DNA of 64,000 bases. It comes from TMED14 sp963925545. Its GTDB lineage: Bacteria > Bacteroidota > Bacteroidia > Flavobacteriales > Schleiferiaceae. This document shows, in pieces, positions 8,612 to 17,205 of the stretch. A program made the translations under genes and the position numbers. Location of the stretch: contig CAWUSA010000011.1 of NCBI GenBank assembly GCA_963925545.1, forward strand, positions 1-64,000. Reading direction: 5' to 3'. The notes beneath the pieces are model-generated. The model worked only from the letters and a program-made list of their open reading frames with translations. It searched no databases and was not told the DNA's origin. Every line of letters starts with the position of its first letter. The stretch's first letter is position 1.

Positions 8612-10296
8612 ATAAACCTTGGATAACCCTGGCTATTTTAGCCACCTTGACCATCAACCTTTCTGCACAAGAAGAAGGCATTGGCGGTGTAGAGGTTTCA
8701 GTCACTGAGCAATTTCAAGCCTCTGTTGCGCAGCCCTTCAAGTTGACAGGTCAGCCCCATGTGCTCGACAGCACGGTGTCAAAATTGCCCATCAAAATTG
8801 CTATTCGAACGCGTTATTTGGATCCTCAGACACAGATGAAATTGATTCCGCCCATTCATATTGCTAGAACGCGGTTGAAACGTTTGCCAAGCAACCATGT
8901 TTACCTCAATGTGGGCTCACGGTCAACCGAATCTACTGGCTTTGCTCTAGGGTCTTCCAGAAACCCTAATTTGACATGGGGTGTGGCAGGTGATCACATG
9001 TCAACACAGGGTGGTTTCAGAGGCTTTGAGGAGCTTTACAACGAGCCTGCGACGTCTTATGAAAAGACCCTATGGATTGAGAATGCTTTGCGGGGCCAAT
9101 TCACCTCTGTGCTGGGTCGATCACGCATTCGGAGCGCCATTGATGCATCGTGGAATCGCTACGCATTTTACGGCATGAAAGACAGCTTGGATCACCCGGA
9201 AGCCCCAGGCCGATGGGTACAGGATTACCAGGCATCTGTCAGCTATGAGGCACCACAATTCCGTCGCAAGCAGGTCTATGGAGGCGCTACCCTCAATGCC
9301 CATCACTGGATAGATCAGGGCGGTCGGCAGGTGGAAACCGGGCTGAGTGCCTTGATTGATTGGAAATTCCCCGTGCAAGACTTGGTGATTGAAATGCCCT
9401 TACGTGCTTCTGTGAATCAATTGGGCGGCACAGCAAGGCCGGATCAGAACAACTACTGGGCCCTACATCTCTCACCGACCATTGCGGATTCGGTGGGACA
9501 GACTCATTTCAGAATAGGGATGAACATGATCTTCACCGATAGCATTTCGGGGTCACTCCCATATTTTCCGCCAGTGATTCACATAGAGTTCCCCTTGGTG
9601 AAGCGCTTGCTTAATGTCTATGTTGGCATGGAAGGTGGGGTTGACAATGATGGGATGCGTTCTCGCGTGAAGAACATGCCTTTCTTGTCTGAAGTTTCTG
9701 AATACGAGGTGGTTAGGCATGCTAATCTTTACGGAGGTATTTCTGGCCGAATCTCCCACACTATGGGCTATCGGATGGCTTTGAACAAAAGGGATTACGA
9801 CAACTATGCCATGCTTGTCAGGCCGGTTGAGGCAGATCAGCTCCGCCGACTGGATTCAGGCCGTCTCTTTTTGGATCATGTGAGAGCTAGTGTCATTGCG
9901 CCTTCAGCAGAACTCACCTTGAAGGTTGGCAAGTCCGTTGAGTTGCGTGGCCACTCCTTGGTTCGATTGAAATCCATCAACAAGGAGACCAATCAAAACA
10001 TTGACCATTTGCCTCTGTTTGAAGGTGGTATTGAGGTCATGGTCAATTTGGAGGATAAAATTCGATTTGATGCGGACATGACTTACCGTGGTTATGTGGA
10101 TTATGCAGGCGATGATATTGCCCGGACTCCCTTAGCTGACTTCGTTGGTATCAACGCACGCATGGTGTACACGTACAACAGCCAGCTCAATGCGGTATTG
10201 TCCGTCAATAACCTGCTGAATCACAAGCAGCCAGTCATTGCTGGTTACCCTGTTCAAGGCATCCGTGCGCATGTGGGTTTGATGTACAAATTCTAG
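8608..10296 (+). CDS. Outer-membrane beta-barrel protein, TonB-receptor-like without plug
   Basis: The 562-residue product has a signal peptide (residues 1-21, ending in NLSA) and long alternating amphipathic strands to the C-terminus. It closes with NNLLNHKQPVIAGYPVQG and a terminal ...GLMYKF, the aromatic last residue typical of BAM-inserted barrels. The NNLLNHK and final-strand pattern resembles TonB-dependent receptors, but the length leaves no room for a plug domain and I see no TonB box or carboxypeptidase-like N-terminal domain. It is therefore better seen as a barrel remnant or porin of that superfamily. It is coupled by a 4-base overlap to the upstream TPR gene, suggesting a TPR-barrel envelope complex. 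Substrate unknown. Confidence 0.72.
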   Translation: MNKPWITLAILATLTINLSAQEEGIGGVEVSVTEQFQASVAQPFKLTGQPHVLDSTVSKLPIKIAIRTRYLDPQTQMKLIPPIHIARTRLKRLPSNHVYLNVGSRSTESTGFALGSSRNPNLTWGVAGDHMSTQGGFRGFEELYNEPATSYEKTLWIENALRGQFTSVLGRSRIRSAIDASWNRYAFYGMKDSLDHPEAPGRWVQDYQASVSYEAPQFRRKQVYGGATLNAHHWIDQGGRQVETGLSALIDWKFPVQDLVIEMPLRASVNQLGGTARPDQNNYWALHLSPTIADSVGQTHFRIGMNMIFTDSISGSLPYFPPVIHIEFPLVKRLLNVYVGMEGGVDNDGMRSRVKNMPFLSEVSEYEVVRHANLYGGISGRISHTMGYRMALNKRDYDNYAMLVRPVEADQLRRLDSGRLFLDHVRASVIAPSAELTLKVGKSVELRGHSLVRLKSINKETNQNIDHLPLFEGGIEVMVNLEDKIRFDADMTYRGYVDYAGDDIARTPLADFVGINARMVYTYNSQLNAVLSVNNLLNHKQPVIAGYPVQGIRAHVGLMYKF

Positions 10297-10340
10297 CACC
10301 TATAACTGCTCAAGAGAAGCACATTATCGGCTGCTTGATG

Positions 10341-10361
10341 TGTTGACAAAATGTTGATAAA
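10341..10361 (+). repeat. Two direct repeats one helical turn apart upstream of gyrB
   Basis: TGTTGACAAA (10341-10350) and TGTTGATAAA (10352-10361) differ at one base and are phased by 11 bases. They lie about 28 bases upstream of the gyrB -33 element. The second is one mismatch from a reverse-strand DnaA box (TTATCCACA). They could be operator or DnaA-like sites; function is inference. Confidence 0.4.
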
Positions 10362-10388
10362 CACAGCGTATTTTCCCACTTAGATGCC

Positions 10389-10417
10389 TTGCAGGCATTG
10401 GCTCTGGGTTATTTTTG
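10389..10417 (+). promoter_or_regulatory. gyrB promoter
   Basis: TTG at 10389-10391, an 18-base spacer and TATTTTTG at 10410-10417 (perfect TAnnTTTG) give a complete Bacteroidota promoter. The leader to the ATG at 10446 would be about 20-25 bases. Confidence 0.65.
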
Positions 10418-10445
10418 TAGGAACCGCTAATTACCGGGAAATCTT

Positions 10446-12386
10446 ATGAGCAATCAAGAACAATACAATGCGGATAGTATCCAGGTCCTAGAGGGGCTTG
10501 AGGCAGTACGCAAACGCCCAGCCATGTACATCGGAGATGTCGATGTGAAGGGACTCCATCACCTGGTTTATGAGGTGGTTGACAACTCCATTGATGAAGC
10601 CCTTGCAGGGCATGCCACCACAATCAATGTGGCCATCAATGAGAACAATTCCGTCACGGTCAAAGATGACGGTCGCGGCATACCCATCGCTATTCACGCC
10701 AAGGAAGGCGTGTCAGCCCTTCAGGTTGTTATGACGGTCCTTCATGCCGGTGGCAAGTTTGATAAGGACTCTTACAAGGTGTCTGGTGGTCTTCACGGTG
10801 TGGGTGTGTCTTGTGTGAACGCTTTGTCTTCACACCTGCAAGTCGATGTGCACCGCGATGGCAAGCAATACCGCCAGGAGTACGAAATTGGTAAGCCAAG
10901 CTACCCAGTGAAAGAGGTTGGCGCGTCGGATTACCGCGGCACTGAGGTGACCTTTCTGCCCGATGACAGCATCTTCACAGAGACGGTGTACCATTACGAC
11001 ATCATTGCAAATCGCATGCGTGAACTGTCTTATTTGAATAAAGGCATCACCATCACTTTGATAGATCACCGAGAGAAGGATGAAGATGGCAAGGAGAAAG
11101 GTGAGACCTTCCATTCTGAAGGCGGACTCAGAGAATTTGTTACGTTCATCGATGAAAATCGTGAGTCATTGATTCCAGCTCCGATGTACCTCGAGGGGGA
11201 GAACGAGGGCACCCCTGTGGAAGTGGCCATGTTGTACAACACATCCTATTCAGAAAATCTGCATTCCTATGTGAACAACATCAACACCCATGAAGGAGGC
11301 ACCCATTTGGCAGGTTTTCGCCGGGCATTGACTCGCACCTTGAAGAAGTATGCAGATGGATCTGGCATGTTAACCAAAGAGAAGGTTGAAGTCGCTGGCG
11401 ATGATTTCCGTGAGGGGCTGACAGCGGTCATTTCTGTGAAGGTGATGGAACCTCAGTTTGAGGGCCAGACCAAAACCAAATTGGGCAACAAAGAAGTTGC
11501 AGGTGCGGTGGATCGCTTGGTGGGTCTTATGCTGACCAATTACTTGGAAGAAAACCCCAATGAGGCACGCATCATTGTACAGAAAGTGATCTTGGCGGCT
11601 AAGGCTCGTGTGGCGGCAAAAAAGGCACGAGAAATGGTGCAGCGAAAGACCGTTCTGGGCAGTTCAAGTTTGCCAGGGAAATTGGCTGACTGTTCTGAAT
11701 CTGATCCAGAAATTTGCGAAATATTCCTTGTGGAGGGTGACTCTGCGGGTGGAACGGCCAAGCAAGGTCGAGACCGGAAATTCCAAGCCATCATGCCACT
11801 TCGGGGCAAGATTCTTAATGTGGAAAAAGCCATGCAACACAAGGCTTTTGAGAATGAAGAAATCCGCAATATTTTCACTGCATTGGGTGTCAGTATTGGC
11901 ACAGAAGAGGACAGCAAGGCTTTGAATACCTCCAAGCTTCGCTACCACAAAATCATCATCATGTGTGATGCTGATGTCGATGGTTCGCACATTGCGACAC
12001 TCATCATGACCTTCTTCTTCCGCTACATGAAGGAGTTGGTAGAGGCTGGCTATGTTTACATTGCTTCACCGCCTTTGTACTTGGTGAAAAAAGGCAACAA
12101 GCATCGCTATGCTTGGAATGACGATCAGCGCGATAAAGCAGCTGTTGAGTTGGGCGGCATGGATCAAACAGGAATCTCTGTGCAGCGCTACAAGGGTTTG
12201 GGTGAAATGAATGCTGATCAGCTATGGGATACCACCATGAACCCAGAGGAGCGAACCATGCGTCAGGTTATCATTGACAGCGCCGCAGAAGCTGACCGAG
12301 TCTTCTCCATGTTGATGGGTGACGAGGTGCCACCGCGCCGCGCTTTCATTGAAGCCAATGCGAAGTATGCGAAAATTGACGCCTAA
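10446..12386 (+). CDS. gyrB: DNA gyrase subunit B
   Basis: This is the ATPase subunit of gyrase, which introduces negative supercoils together with GyrA (not in this window). The 646-residue length is that of the short Bacteroidota/Gram-positive-type GyrB. The GHKL ATP site is visible in EVVDNSIDE (43-51) and DDGRGIPI, plus GGLHGVGVSCVNALS. The TOPRIM domain shows EGDSAGG near residue 429, PLRGKILNVEKA near 455 and the DADVDGSHI metal-binding triad. The C-terminal QRYKGLGEMNADQLW motif marks GyrB; the separate parE at 54901 is the topo IV paralogue. It is followed at 45 bases by mdh on the same strand. Two phased direct repeats upstream may regulate it. Confidence 0.96.
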   Translation: MSNQEQYNADSIQVLEGLEAVRKRPAMYIGDVDVKGLHHLVYEVVDNSIDEALAGHATTINVAINENNSVTVKDDGRGIPIAIHAKEGVSALQVVMTVLHAGGKFDKDSYKVSGGLHGVGVSCVNALSSHLQVDVHRDGKQYRQEYEIGKPSYPVKEVGASDYRGTEVTFLPDDSIFTETVYHYDIIANRMRELSYLNKGITITLIDHREKDEDGKEKGETFHSEGGLREFVTFIDENRESLIPAPMYLEGENEGTPVEVAMLYNTSYSENLHSYVNNINTHEGGTHLAGFRRALTRTLKKYADGSGMLTKEKVEVAGDDFREGLTAVISVKVMEPQFEGQTKTKLGNKEVAGAVDRLVGLMLTNYLEENPNEARIIVQKVILAAKARVAAKKAREMVQRKTVLGSSSLPGKLADCSESDPEICEIFLVEGDSAGGTAKQGRDRKFQAIMPLRGKILNVEKAMQHKAFENEEIRNIFTALGVSIGTEEDSKALNTSKLRYHKIIIMCDADVDGSHIATLIMTFFFRYMKELVEAGYVYIASPPLYLVKKGNKHRYAWNDDQRDKAAVELGGMDQTGISVQRYKGLGEMNADQLWDTTMNPEERTMRQVIIDSAAEADRVFSMLMGDEVPPRRAFIEANAKYAKIDA

Positions 12387-12431
12387 CAGGGTGACAATCA
12401 TTAATCAAGCAACAAACCAATCCATCTACCA

Positions 12432-13361
12432 ATGAAAATTACCGTTGTAGGCGCAGGCAATGTCGGCGCATCCTGTGCTGAATCCATGGTTCGCATGAAC
12501 CTTGCAGAGGAAATCGTCCTTTTAGATATTAAAAAGGGCTTTGCTGAAGGCAAGGCCATGGACATGAATCAATGTGCCACCTTGCACGGATTTGACGGCA
12601 AGGTGACAGGTGTGACCAGTGACTATGCCGCCACAGCAGGATCGTCGGTGATTGTGATCACCTCAGGCATCCCCCGGAAGCCAGGCATGACGCGTGAGGA
12701 GTTGATAGGAACCAATGCAGGCATAGTGAAGTCTGTTGTGAAATCAGCGCTTGAGCATTCGCCTGAGGCAGTTTTTGTGGTGATTTCCAACCCTATGGAC
12801 ACCATGACCTACTTGGCAGCAAAGGAGTCTGGTTTGCCAGTGAATCGCATCATTGGCATGGGAGGCATCCTGGACAGCAGCCGATTCAAGTACTATTTGA
12901 GTCAAGCCATGTCATGCCCGCCCAGTGACCTGCAAGCTGTAGTGATTGGTGGTCATGGAGATACAACCATGATCCCATTGACACGCCTGGCAAGCTACCA
13001 GTCCAGCCCTGTCTCGGAACACATGAGTGCCTCTGATTTGGAAGCTGTGAAGGCTTCAACTATGGTTGGTGGAGCCACGTTGACTGGCTTGATAGGAACC
13101 TCTGCCTGGTATGCGCCTGGCGCAGCTGGTGCGGCCTTGACCGCAAGCATTGTCAGGGATCAAAAGAAAATCTTCCCTTGCTGTGTATACCTTGATGGCG
13201 AATACGGTCAGAAGGATATTTGCTTGGGTGTGCCTGTGGTTATTGGTGCCAATGGATGGGAACACATCGTTGACTACCAGTTGAACGACCAAGAGCAAGC
13301 AGCATTCAATGCAAGCGCAGACAAGGTTCGCGCCATGAATGCAGTGTTGGCTGATCTTTGA
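12432..13361 (+). CDS. mdh: Malate dehydrogenase (LDH-like type)
   Basis: The enzyme oxidises L-malate to oxaloacetate with NAD+ in the TCA cycle. The 309 residues begin with the Rossmann motif GAGNVGAS (7-14), with an Asp after the second strand (LLDI) that favours NAD over NADP. The substrate-binding arginines are in PRKPGMTR and LDSSRF, and the catalytic His lies in GGHGDTTMIPL near residue 175. The Arg in the PRKPGM loop points to malate rather than lactate. The gyrB-mdh pairing suggests read-through from the gyrB promoter, since I see no clear TAnnTTTG box in the 45-base gap. A strong hairpin terminator follows. Confidence 0.95.
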   Translation: MKITVVGAGNVGASCAESMVRMNLAEEIVLLDIKKGFAEGKAMDMNQCATLHGFDGKVTGVTSDYAATAGSSVIVITSGIPRKPGMTREELIGTNAGIVKSVVKSALEHSPEAVFVVISNPMDTMTYLAAKESGLPVNRIIGMGGILDSSRFKYYLSQAMSCPPSDLQAVVIGGHGDTTMIPLTRLASYQSSPVSEHMSASDLEAVKASTMVGGATLTGLIGTSAWYAPGAAGAALTASIVRDQKKIFPCCVYLDGEYGQKDICLGVPVVIGANGWEHIVDYQLNDQEQAAFNASADKVRAMNAVLADL

Positions 13362-13381
13362 TCGGACAGAAAAAGCAAAGA

Positions 13382-13411
13382 AAAGCCCGGTGATCTCATC
13401 GGGCTTTTTTT
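13382..13411 (+). terminator. Bidirectional terminator between mdh and the FG-GAP gene
   Basis: A hairpin with stem AGCCCGGTGA/TCATCGGGCT (one G-T wobble) is flanked by an A run at 5' and seven Ts at 3'. It serves mdh, and read in reverse it sits directly at the stop codon of the minus-strand gene (13410-13412). Confidence 0.85.
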
Positions 13412-16070
13412 ATGGCTTAATCCATTTGCTTGCATAGGAACCCATGCGAATGACATACAAGCCTGCTGGCCATTGCCGGCAGTCAATGGTCAGGGTTTCA
13501 TGAGCAACGGTAGCTTGCGTCACCATGGTTTGCCCATTGATGTGATGCACATTAACAGGATTGCCATTGCCAATCAAGCTGAAGGAAGATTGACCGGGGT
13601 TTGGCCAGACGGCCATGCCTTGATTGGCTCCTGTCAGTTCAATCAACGAAATGCTGGCACTGTCTCCACGCATGAATCGCAAGCCACCAGTGGACAAGCC
13701 AAAAACCATTTCAGGATGACCATCACCATCCATGTCAGCCAATGTTGGCGCATTGATGCGGCCATCCTTTGCAGCGACATGCCTGATTGGCATATTGGGG
13801 ACCATGGTGAATGCCATATCGATTCGCAAGCTGTCATGACCCAGTGTAGGCATGGCGCAGCCATCGGAAATCATGGAGTTGTTGTTGAACACATCACCAT
13901 AGACATGGGATGGGTTGGTTGTGGTGTGGGCGCTTAAATGCACGTCGGTGCTTGGCAAATTCTTACTGAAGCAAACTTGAACCATCAGGTCAGACGATCC
14001 ATCATAATTGAAGACCTGTTGCAAAGGGACAGTCATCCAGCCAAGGCTTGGCACTTGAATGTAGCTGAACACGGTTTGCCCACCAGGACTGAAATTGACT
14101 AAGCTGTCTTCGTTGACATGCTTTAACGTGATGGTGAAGCCCTGACTGAGGTAGGGGGCGCTGCTGCTGATCACATTGAAGCCGATGTGGGTAATGGTTG
14201 CTGCGCCGATGCCTGATGCGTTGAGCTCTGATGCTTGGTAAAGGTATTGGTGTCGACCGGTTCGCTTGCTGGAGCCAAAAGGGGTTTCCAAGAGGCTACT
14301 TGTTGACGTGCTGGCGTTGCCAATGTTGTGATTGACCACTGCAGGTGCATTGAGGGTGAAATTCAAACTATCAAGTTGCATGATACCACCTTCGGAAGTC
14401 CCTAAAAACATGATAGGCCCATCGCCAAAATCTACAATGCGAGGAATGGCTCTGCCTGAATACAAGCCATAAATATCTGCTTCGATGCCGCCAAAGTTGG
14501 CATTGGATAAGCTGTAAGTCCCGCCATTATTGATGTAATGTGCCACATGGCCTTGTTGGTTGCCAACAAAGAGATCCAGGTCCCCATCGCCATCCGAATC
14601 ATGCCATTCAGGGCTTGCCATTTGGCCCACATCAATGCCAGCAAATTGATTGGTGGATACCCCATTGAATGCGGGTACGAAAAAACTGCCATTGTTAATC
14701 AACAGAGCCAATGTGCCGTCACTTCGCCCCACCAATACATCCTTGAGCCCATCACCATTCCAGTCGGCCAGGGTGGGTGAAGTCCAATCGGCATCCAAGA
14801 GGCCATGATTGCTTCCAACCAAGGGACTTTGTGCCCACTTTGGTACCGCGGCTGTGCCTGTGTTGACGTAGTAGAGTAATCCCCGGGCGCTTCCAACCAG
14901 TAGATCCATCAAACCATCGGTGTTGAGGTCGACCAGCAATGGAACTGCATAGCGACCAAGATCTAACATGGTCTGCTGCAAGAAGCTGGAATCTATGAGT
15001 GTCCAGTCTGGGCTGCTCAAGCTACCTGCATTGCGGTACAGCCAGACACTGGTGTCGCTGATTCCTGTTGGCATGTTGGGGGCTGCTACAATGTCTATCA
15101 GTCCATCTCTGTCTGCATCAATGTCAGAAAAACTAGGGAAAACGGGCAGGTGCAAGGGGATGTCATTGCTGGGCCAGGATGAGTCTTGTGACTCAATGTT
15201 CGCAAGGCTAGCGGTGCCAACATTGAAGCCAGCAACAGCTTGAGGAAAGCTGATATCGCCCAAGAGAATGTCCAAGAGCCCATTGCCATCCAGGTCAAAT
15301 GACAGCATGGCTGAACCGGCATGCTGGCTGCCTTCTGGTAGTTGGAAAGGGTCTATGGGAATCTCGCTACCGGTGCATGCATCAATGATCAAGCCATTGG
15401 TGACACCTGATTCCGTGAAATCTCCCCAGCATAAATCTGCCACTTCAAAGTTGATGCCACAGGCAGATAGGTTGCGGTGAAACTCAATGGATGTGCCGTT
15501 GAGTCCAAAAGTGAGCACGTCGACGTCGCCATCGCCATCCATGTCCTTGATGACAGGTCGATCATTGGATGCGACATAGAGGTTGACGGGGTTGCCGCCT
15601 GTGTTGTAGTTGGTTGTGATGTAGTTGCCCGTCAATGACCAGGTGTATGTTAGTTGGCCATTGACCCGACTTCCATCGTAGAGGCCTACGCCACCAATGG
15701 CTGCGCAAAACAAATCTTCAATGCCATCACAGTTGTAGTCAATGAGTTCCACCCAGTCTGTTACTGCTGGGAAGCAGGATGCCCATTGGGCCTGAAAAAC
15801 CCATTGGCCATTTTGCCAATCAAAAACCAGCCAGCGATAACCTTCCCTATCAAAGACGACCATGTCTTGCTGCCCGTCGCCATTGACGTCCATTGTGTGC
15901 AGCTGAGGGTTATTCAGCCCGCCAGCAAAGGGGTTTAAAAGAGAATCAGACAGGGCATTGATGAGGCTTGCTTGGCTTGAAGCCTGAAAGGCATAGGTCG
16001 GTTGCGCCTTCAAGCTGTTGAAACCGGTCAGTCCAAGGGAAAACAAGAGGAGAGCAATGCGGTATATCAT
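13410..16070 (-). CDS. FG-GAP/VCBS repeat secreted protein with type IX sorting domain
   Basis: This 886-residue protein has a signal peptide (about residues 1-22, ending LKA). At least nine FG-GAP-type repeats follow, each carrying a calcium-loop core such as DVNGDGQQD, DMDGDGDVD, DLDGNGLLD, DWNGDGLKD, DSDGDGDLD and DMDGDGHPE, so the N-terminal part probably folds as one or more beta-propellers. Between the last two repeats lies a region of about 200 residues without them. The last 70 residues resemble the type A C-terminal sorting domain: VWPNPGQSSFSL, then HHINGQTM and AGLYVIRM. Such proteins are exported by Sec, cross the outer membrane by the type IX system and are anchored or released. 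Ligand unknown; adhesion is a common role in the family (inference). It is divergent from secDF. Confidence 0.85.
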   Translation of the reverse strand: MIYRIALLLFSLGLTGFNSLKAQPTYAFQASSQASLINALSDSLLNPFAGGLNNPQLHTMDVNGDGQQDMVVFDREGYRWLVFDWQNGQWVFQAQWASCFPAVTDWVELIDYNCDGIEDLFCAAIGGVGLYDGSRVNGQLTYTWSLTGNYITTNYNTGGNPVNLYVASNDRPVIKDMDGDGDVDVLTFGLNGTSIEFHRNLSACGINFEVADLCWGDFTESGVTNGLIIDACTGSEIPIDPFQLPEGSQHAGSAMLSFDLDGNGLLDILLGDISFPQAVAGFNVGTASLANIESQDSSWPSNDIPLHLPVFPSFSDIDADRDGLIDIVAAPNMPTGISDTSVWLYRNAGSLSSPDWTLIDSSFLQQTMLDLGRYAVPLLVDLNTDGLMDLLVGSARGLLYYVNTGTAAVPKWAQSPLVGSNHGLLDADWTSPTLADWNGDGLKDVLVGRSDGTLALLINNGSFFVPAFNGVSTNQFAGIDVGQMASPEWHDSDGDGDLDLFVGNQQGHVAHYINNGGTYSLSNANFGGIEADIYGLYSGRAIPRIVDFGDGPIMFLGTSEGGIMQLDSLNFTLNAPAVVNHNIGNASTSTSSLLETPFGSSKRTGRHQYLYQASELNASGIGAATITHIGFNVISSSAPYLSQGFTITLKHVNEDSLVNFSPGGQTVFSYIQVPSLGWMTVPLQQVFNYDGSSDLMVQVCFSKNLPSTDVHLSAHTTTNPSHVYGDVFNNNSMISDGCAMPTLGHDSLRIDMAFTMVPNMPIRHVAAKDGRINAPTLADMDGDGHPEMVFGLSTGGLRFMRGDSASISLIELTGANQGMAVWPNPGQSSFSLIGNGNPVNVHHINGQTMVTQATVAHETLTIDCRQWPAGLYVIRMGSYASKWIKP

Positions 16071-16077
16071 AAGGATG

Positions 16078-16085
16078 CTAAGGTA
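16078..16085 (-). promoter_or_regulatory. Candidate -7 box of the FG-GAP gene
   Basis: On the minus strand this reads TACCTTAG (seven of eight to TAnnTTTG), 7 bases upstream of the start codon at 16070. It lies back to back with the secDF box at 16094-16101. Confidence 0.35.
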
Positions 16086-16093
16086 AGAACACT

Positions 16094-16101
16094 TATATTT
16101 G
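16094..16101 (+). promoter_or_regulatory. -7 promoter box of secDF
   Basis: TATATTTG is a perfect TAnnTTTG match with a 27-base leader to the ATG at 16129. No TTG lies at the expected -33 spacing. Confidence 0.5.
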
Positions 16102-16128
16102 CGGCCTCATTTTTCAGGGAATATTTAC

Positions 16129-17205
16129 ATGCAGAACAAAGTTATCATTCGCCTCTTTGCCATCGCCTTTACCTTGGCATCTCTTTATGAATTGTCATTC
16201 ACTTGGATGACCCAACGCGTAGAGAGTCAAATTGCAGAACAAGTTAATCACGATCCAGAGCGACTCAATTACGCCTTGGATTCCTTGTCAGACCACACGG
16301 TTTATAACCTAGGTGTGGCTTCGTTTACCTACAAAGAATTGAAGTCCAAGGAGATGAACCTTGGTCTTGACCTAAGGGGTGGCATGAATGTCATTTTGGA
16401 AGTGAGCGTTCGCGACGTGCTACTTGGTCTTGCAGGTGACGCAGATGATCCGCAATTGCGACAAGCCATTGAAGAAGCTGATGCCGCTCAGACCAATAGT
16501 CAAGATGCTTACTTGACATTGTTCTTCACCTCAATGGATGCCATTCGAGGTGATCGCAAGTTGAATGATCCTGCTTTGTATGGTACAAAGGACATGACCG
16601 ATAGAGACGGTATTGGGTTCAATGCAACCGATGAATTGATCAAAACTGCCCTAGCAGGTGATGTAGAAGCAGCCATCACCAATGTGTATACGGTATTGAA
16701 AGCTCGAATTGACCAATTTGGTGTTGTTCAGCCTAACATTCAACGACTTGACGGCACAGGCCGAATTTTGGTTGAATTGCCTGGCGTGAAAGACCCTGCG
16801 CGGATGCAGCGATTACTGCAGTCAACAGCTCGTTTAGAGTTCTGGCGTGTAGATCAAGGTTCTGAGTGGATGCAATTCATTGTTGATGCAAATGTTCGAC
16901 TACGTTCTGTCATTGAAGCACCTCGTTCAGCGTCACATCAACTGACGGGGATGTTGCCACAGATGATGAGCCAATTTTCCAATTGGAAGACAACAATGAT
17001 GCAGGTTCTGATGAAGCAACTTCCGAAGATGTTGCTTCACAGGATTCAACGGTTTCAACCTTCAATCCCTTACTGGATGTCTTTGCCCTGTACATTGATC
17101 AGCAGACATTCTCCCCACTGCCGGGTGCCATCATTGGTGTTGCCCAGTCTCGTGACACGGCGAAGGTTAACGATTACTTATCCCGCGATGTGGTGCGTAA
17201 ATTGA
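16129..17205 (+). CDS. secDF: SecDF translocase, N-terminal segment (frame broken near 16917-16945)
   Basis: In Bacteroidota SecD and SecF are one polypeptide of about 1000 residues that uses the proton gradient to pull secreted proteins through SecYEG. This frame gives the start: TM1 at about residues 6-26, then the D1 motif NLGLDLRGGMNVILEVSV and the first periplasmic region, ending in VELPGVKDPARMQRLLQST and LEFWRVDQ. After about residue 264 (base 16920) this frame turns into implausible sequence and stops at 17205, while the continuation lies in another frame (next entry). A single -1 shift joins them. The ATG at 16129 is preferred over an in-frame TTG at 16099, because homologues start directly before TM1 and that TTG lies within the promoter box. 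Confidence 0.8.
   Translation: MQNKVIIRLFAIAFTLASLYELSFTWMTQRVESQIAEQVNHDPERLNYALDSLSDHTVYNLGVASFTYKELKSKEMNLGLDLRGGMNVILEVSVRDVLLGLAGDADDPQLRQAIEEADAAQTNSQDAYLTLFFTSMDAIRGDRKLNDPALYGTKDMTDRDGIGFNATDELIKTALAGDVEAAITNVYTVLKARIDQFGVVQPNIQRLDGTGRILVELPGVKDPARMQRLLQSTARLEFWRVDQGSEWMQFIVDANVRLRSVIEAPRSASHQLTGMLPQMMSQFSNWKTTMMQVLMKQLPKMLLHRIQRFQPSIPYWMSLPCTLISRHSPHCRVPSLVLPSLVTRRRLTITYPAMWCVN
16917..16945 (+). other. Frameshift zone within secDF
   Basis: Upstream of here the SecD frame is convincing. Downstream the frame shifted by -1 is convincing, running as an acidic linker (TDGDVATDDEP...) into NPLLDVFALY. The downstream frame is open only from 16917 (a TGA lies at 16914-16916), which bounds the shift on the left. 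One missing base explains it. No slippery heptamer of the X-XXY-YYZ kind is visible in this stretch. Confidence 0.7.

Noticed and set aside
13473..13937. 154-codon ORF on the plus strand inside the FG-GAP gene
   Set aside because: Antisense to the repeat-rich gene; it has no recognisable domain and arises from its codon pattern.
16917..17205. Programmed -1 frameshift in secDF
   Set aside because: No slippery heptamer or downstream pseudoknot is visible near the join; a missing base or mutation is more likely.
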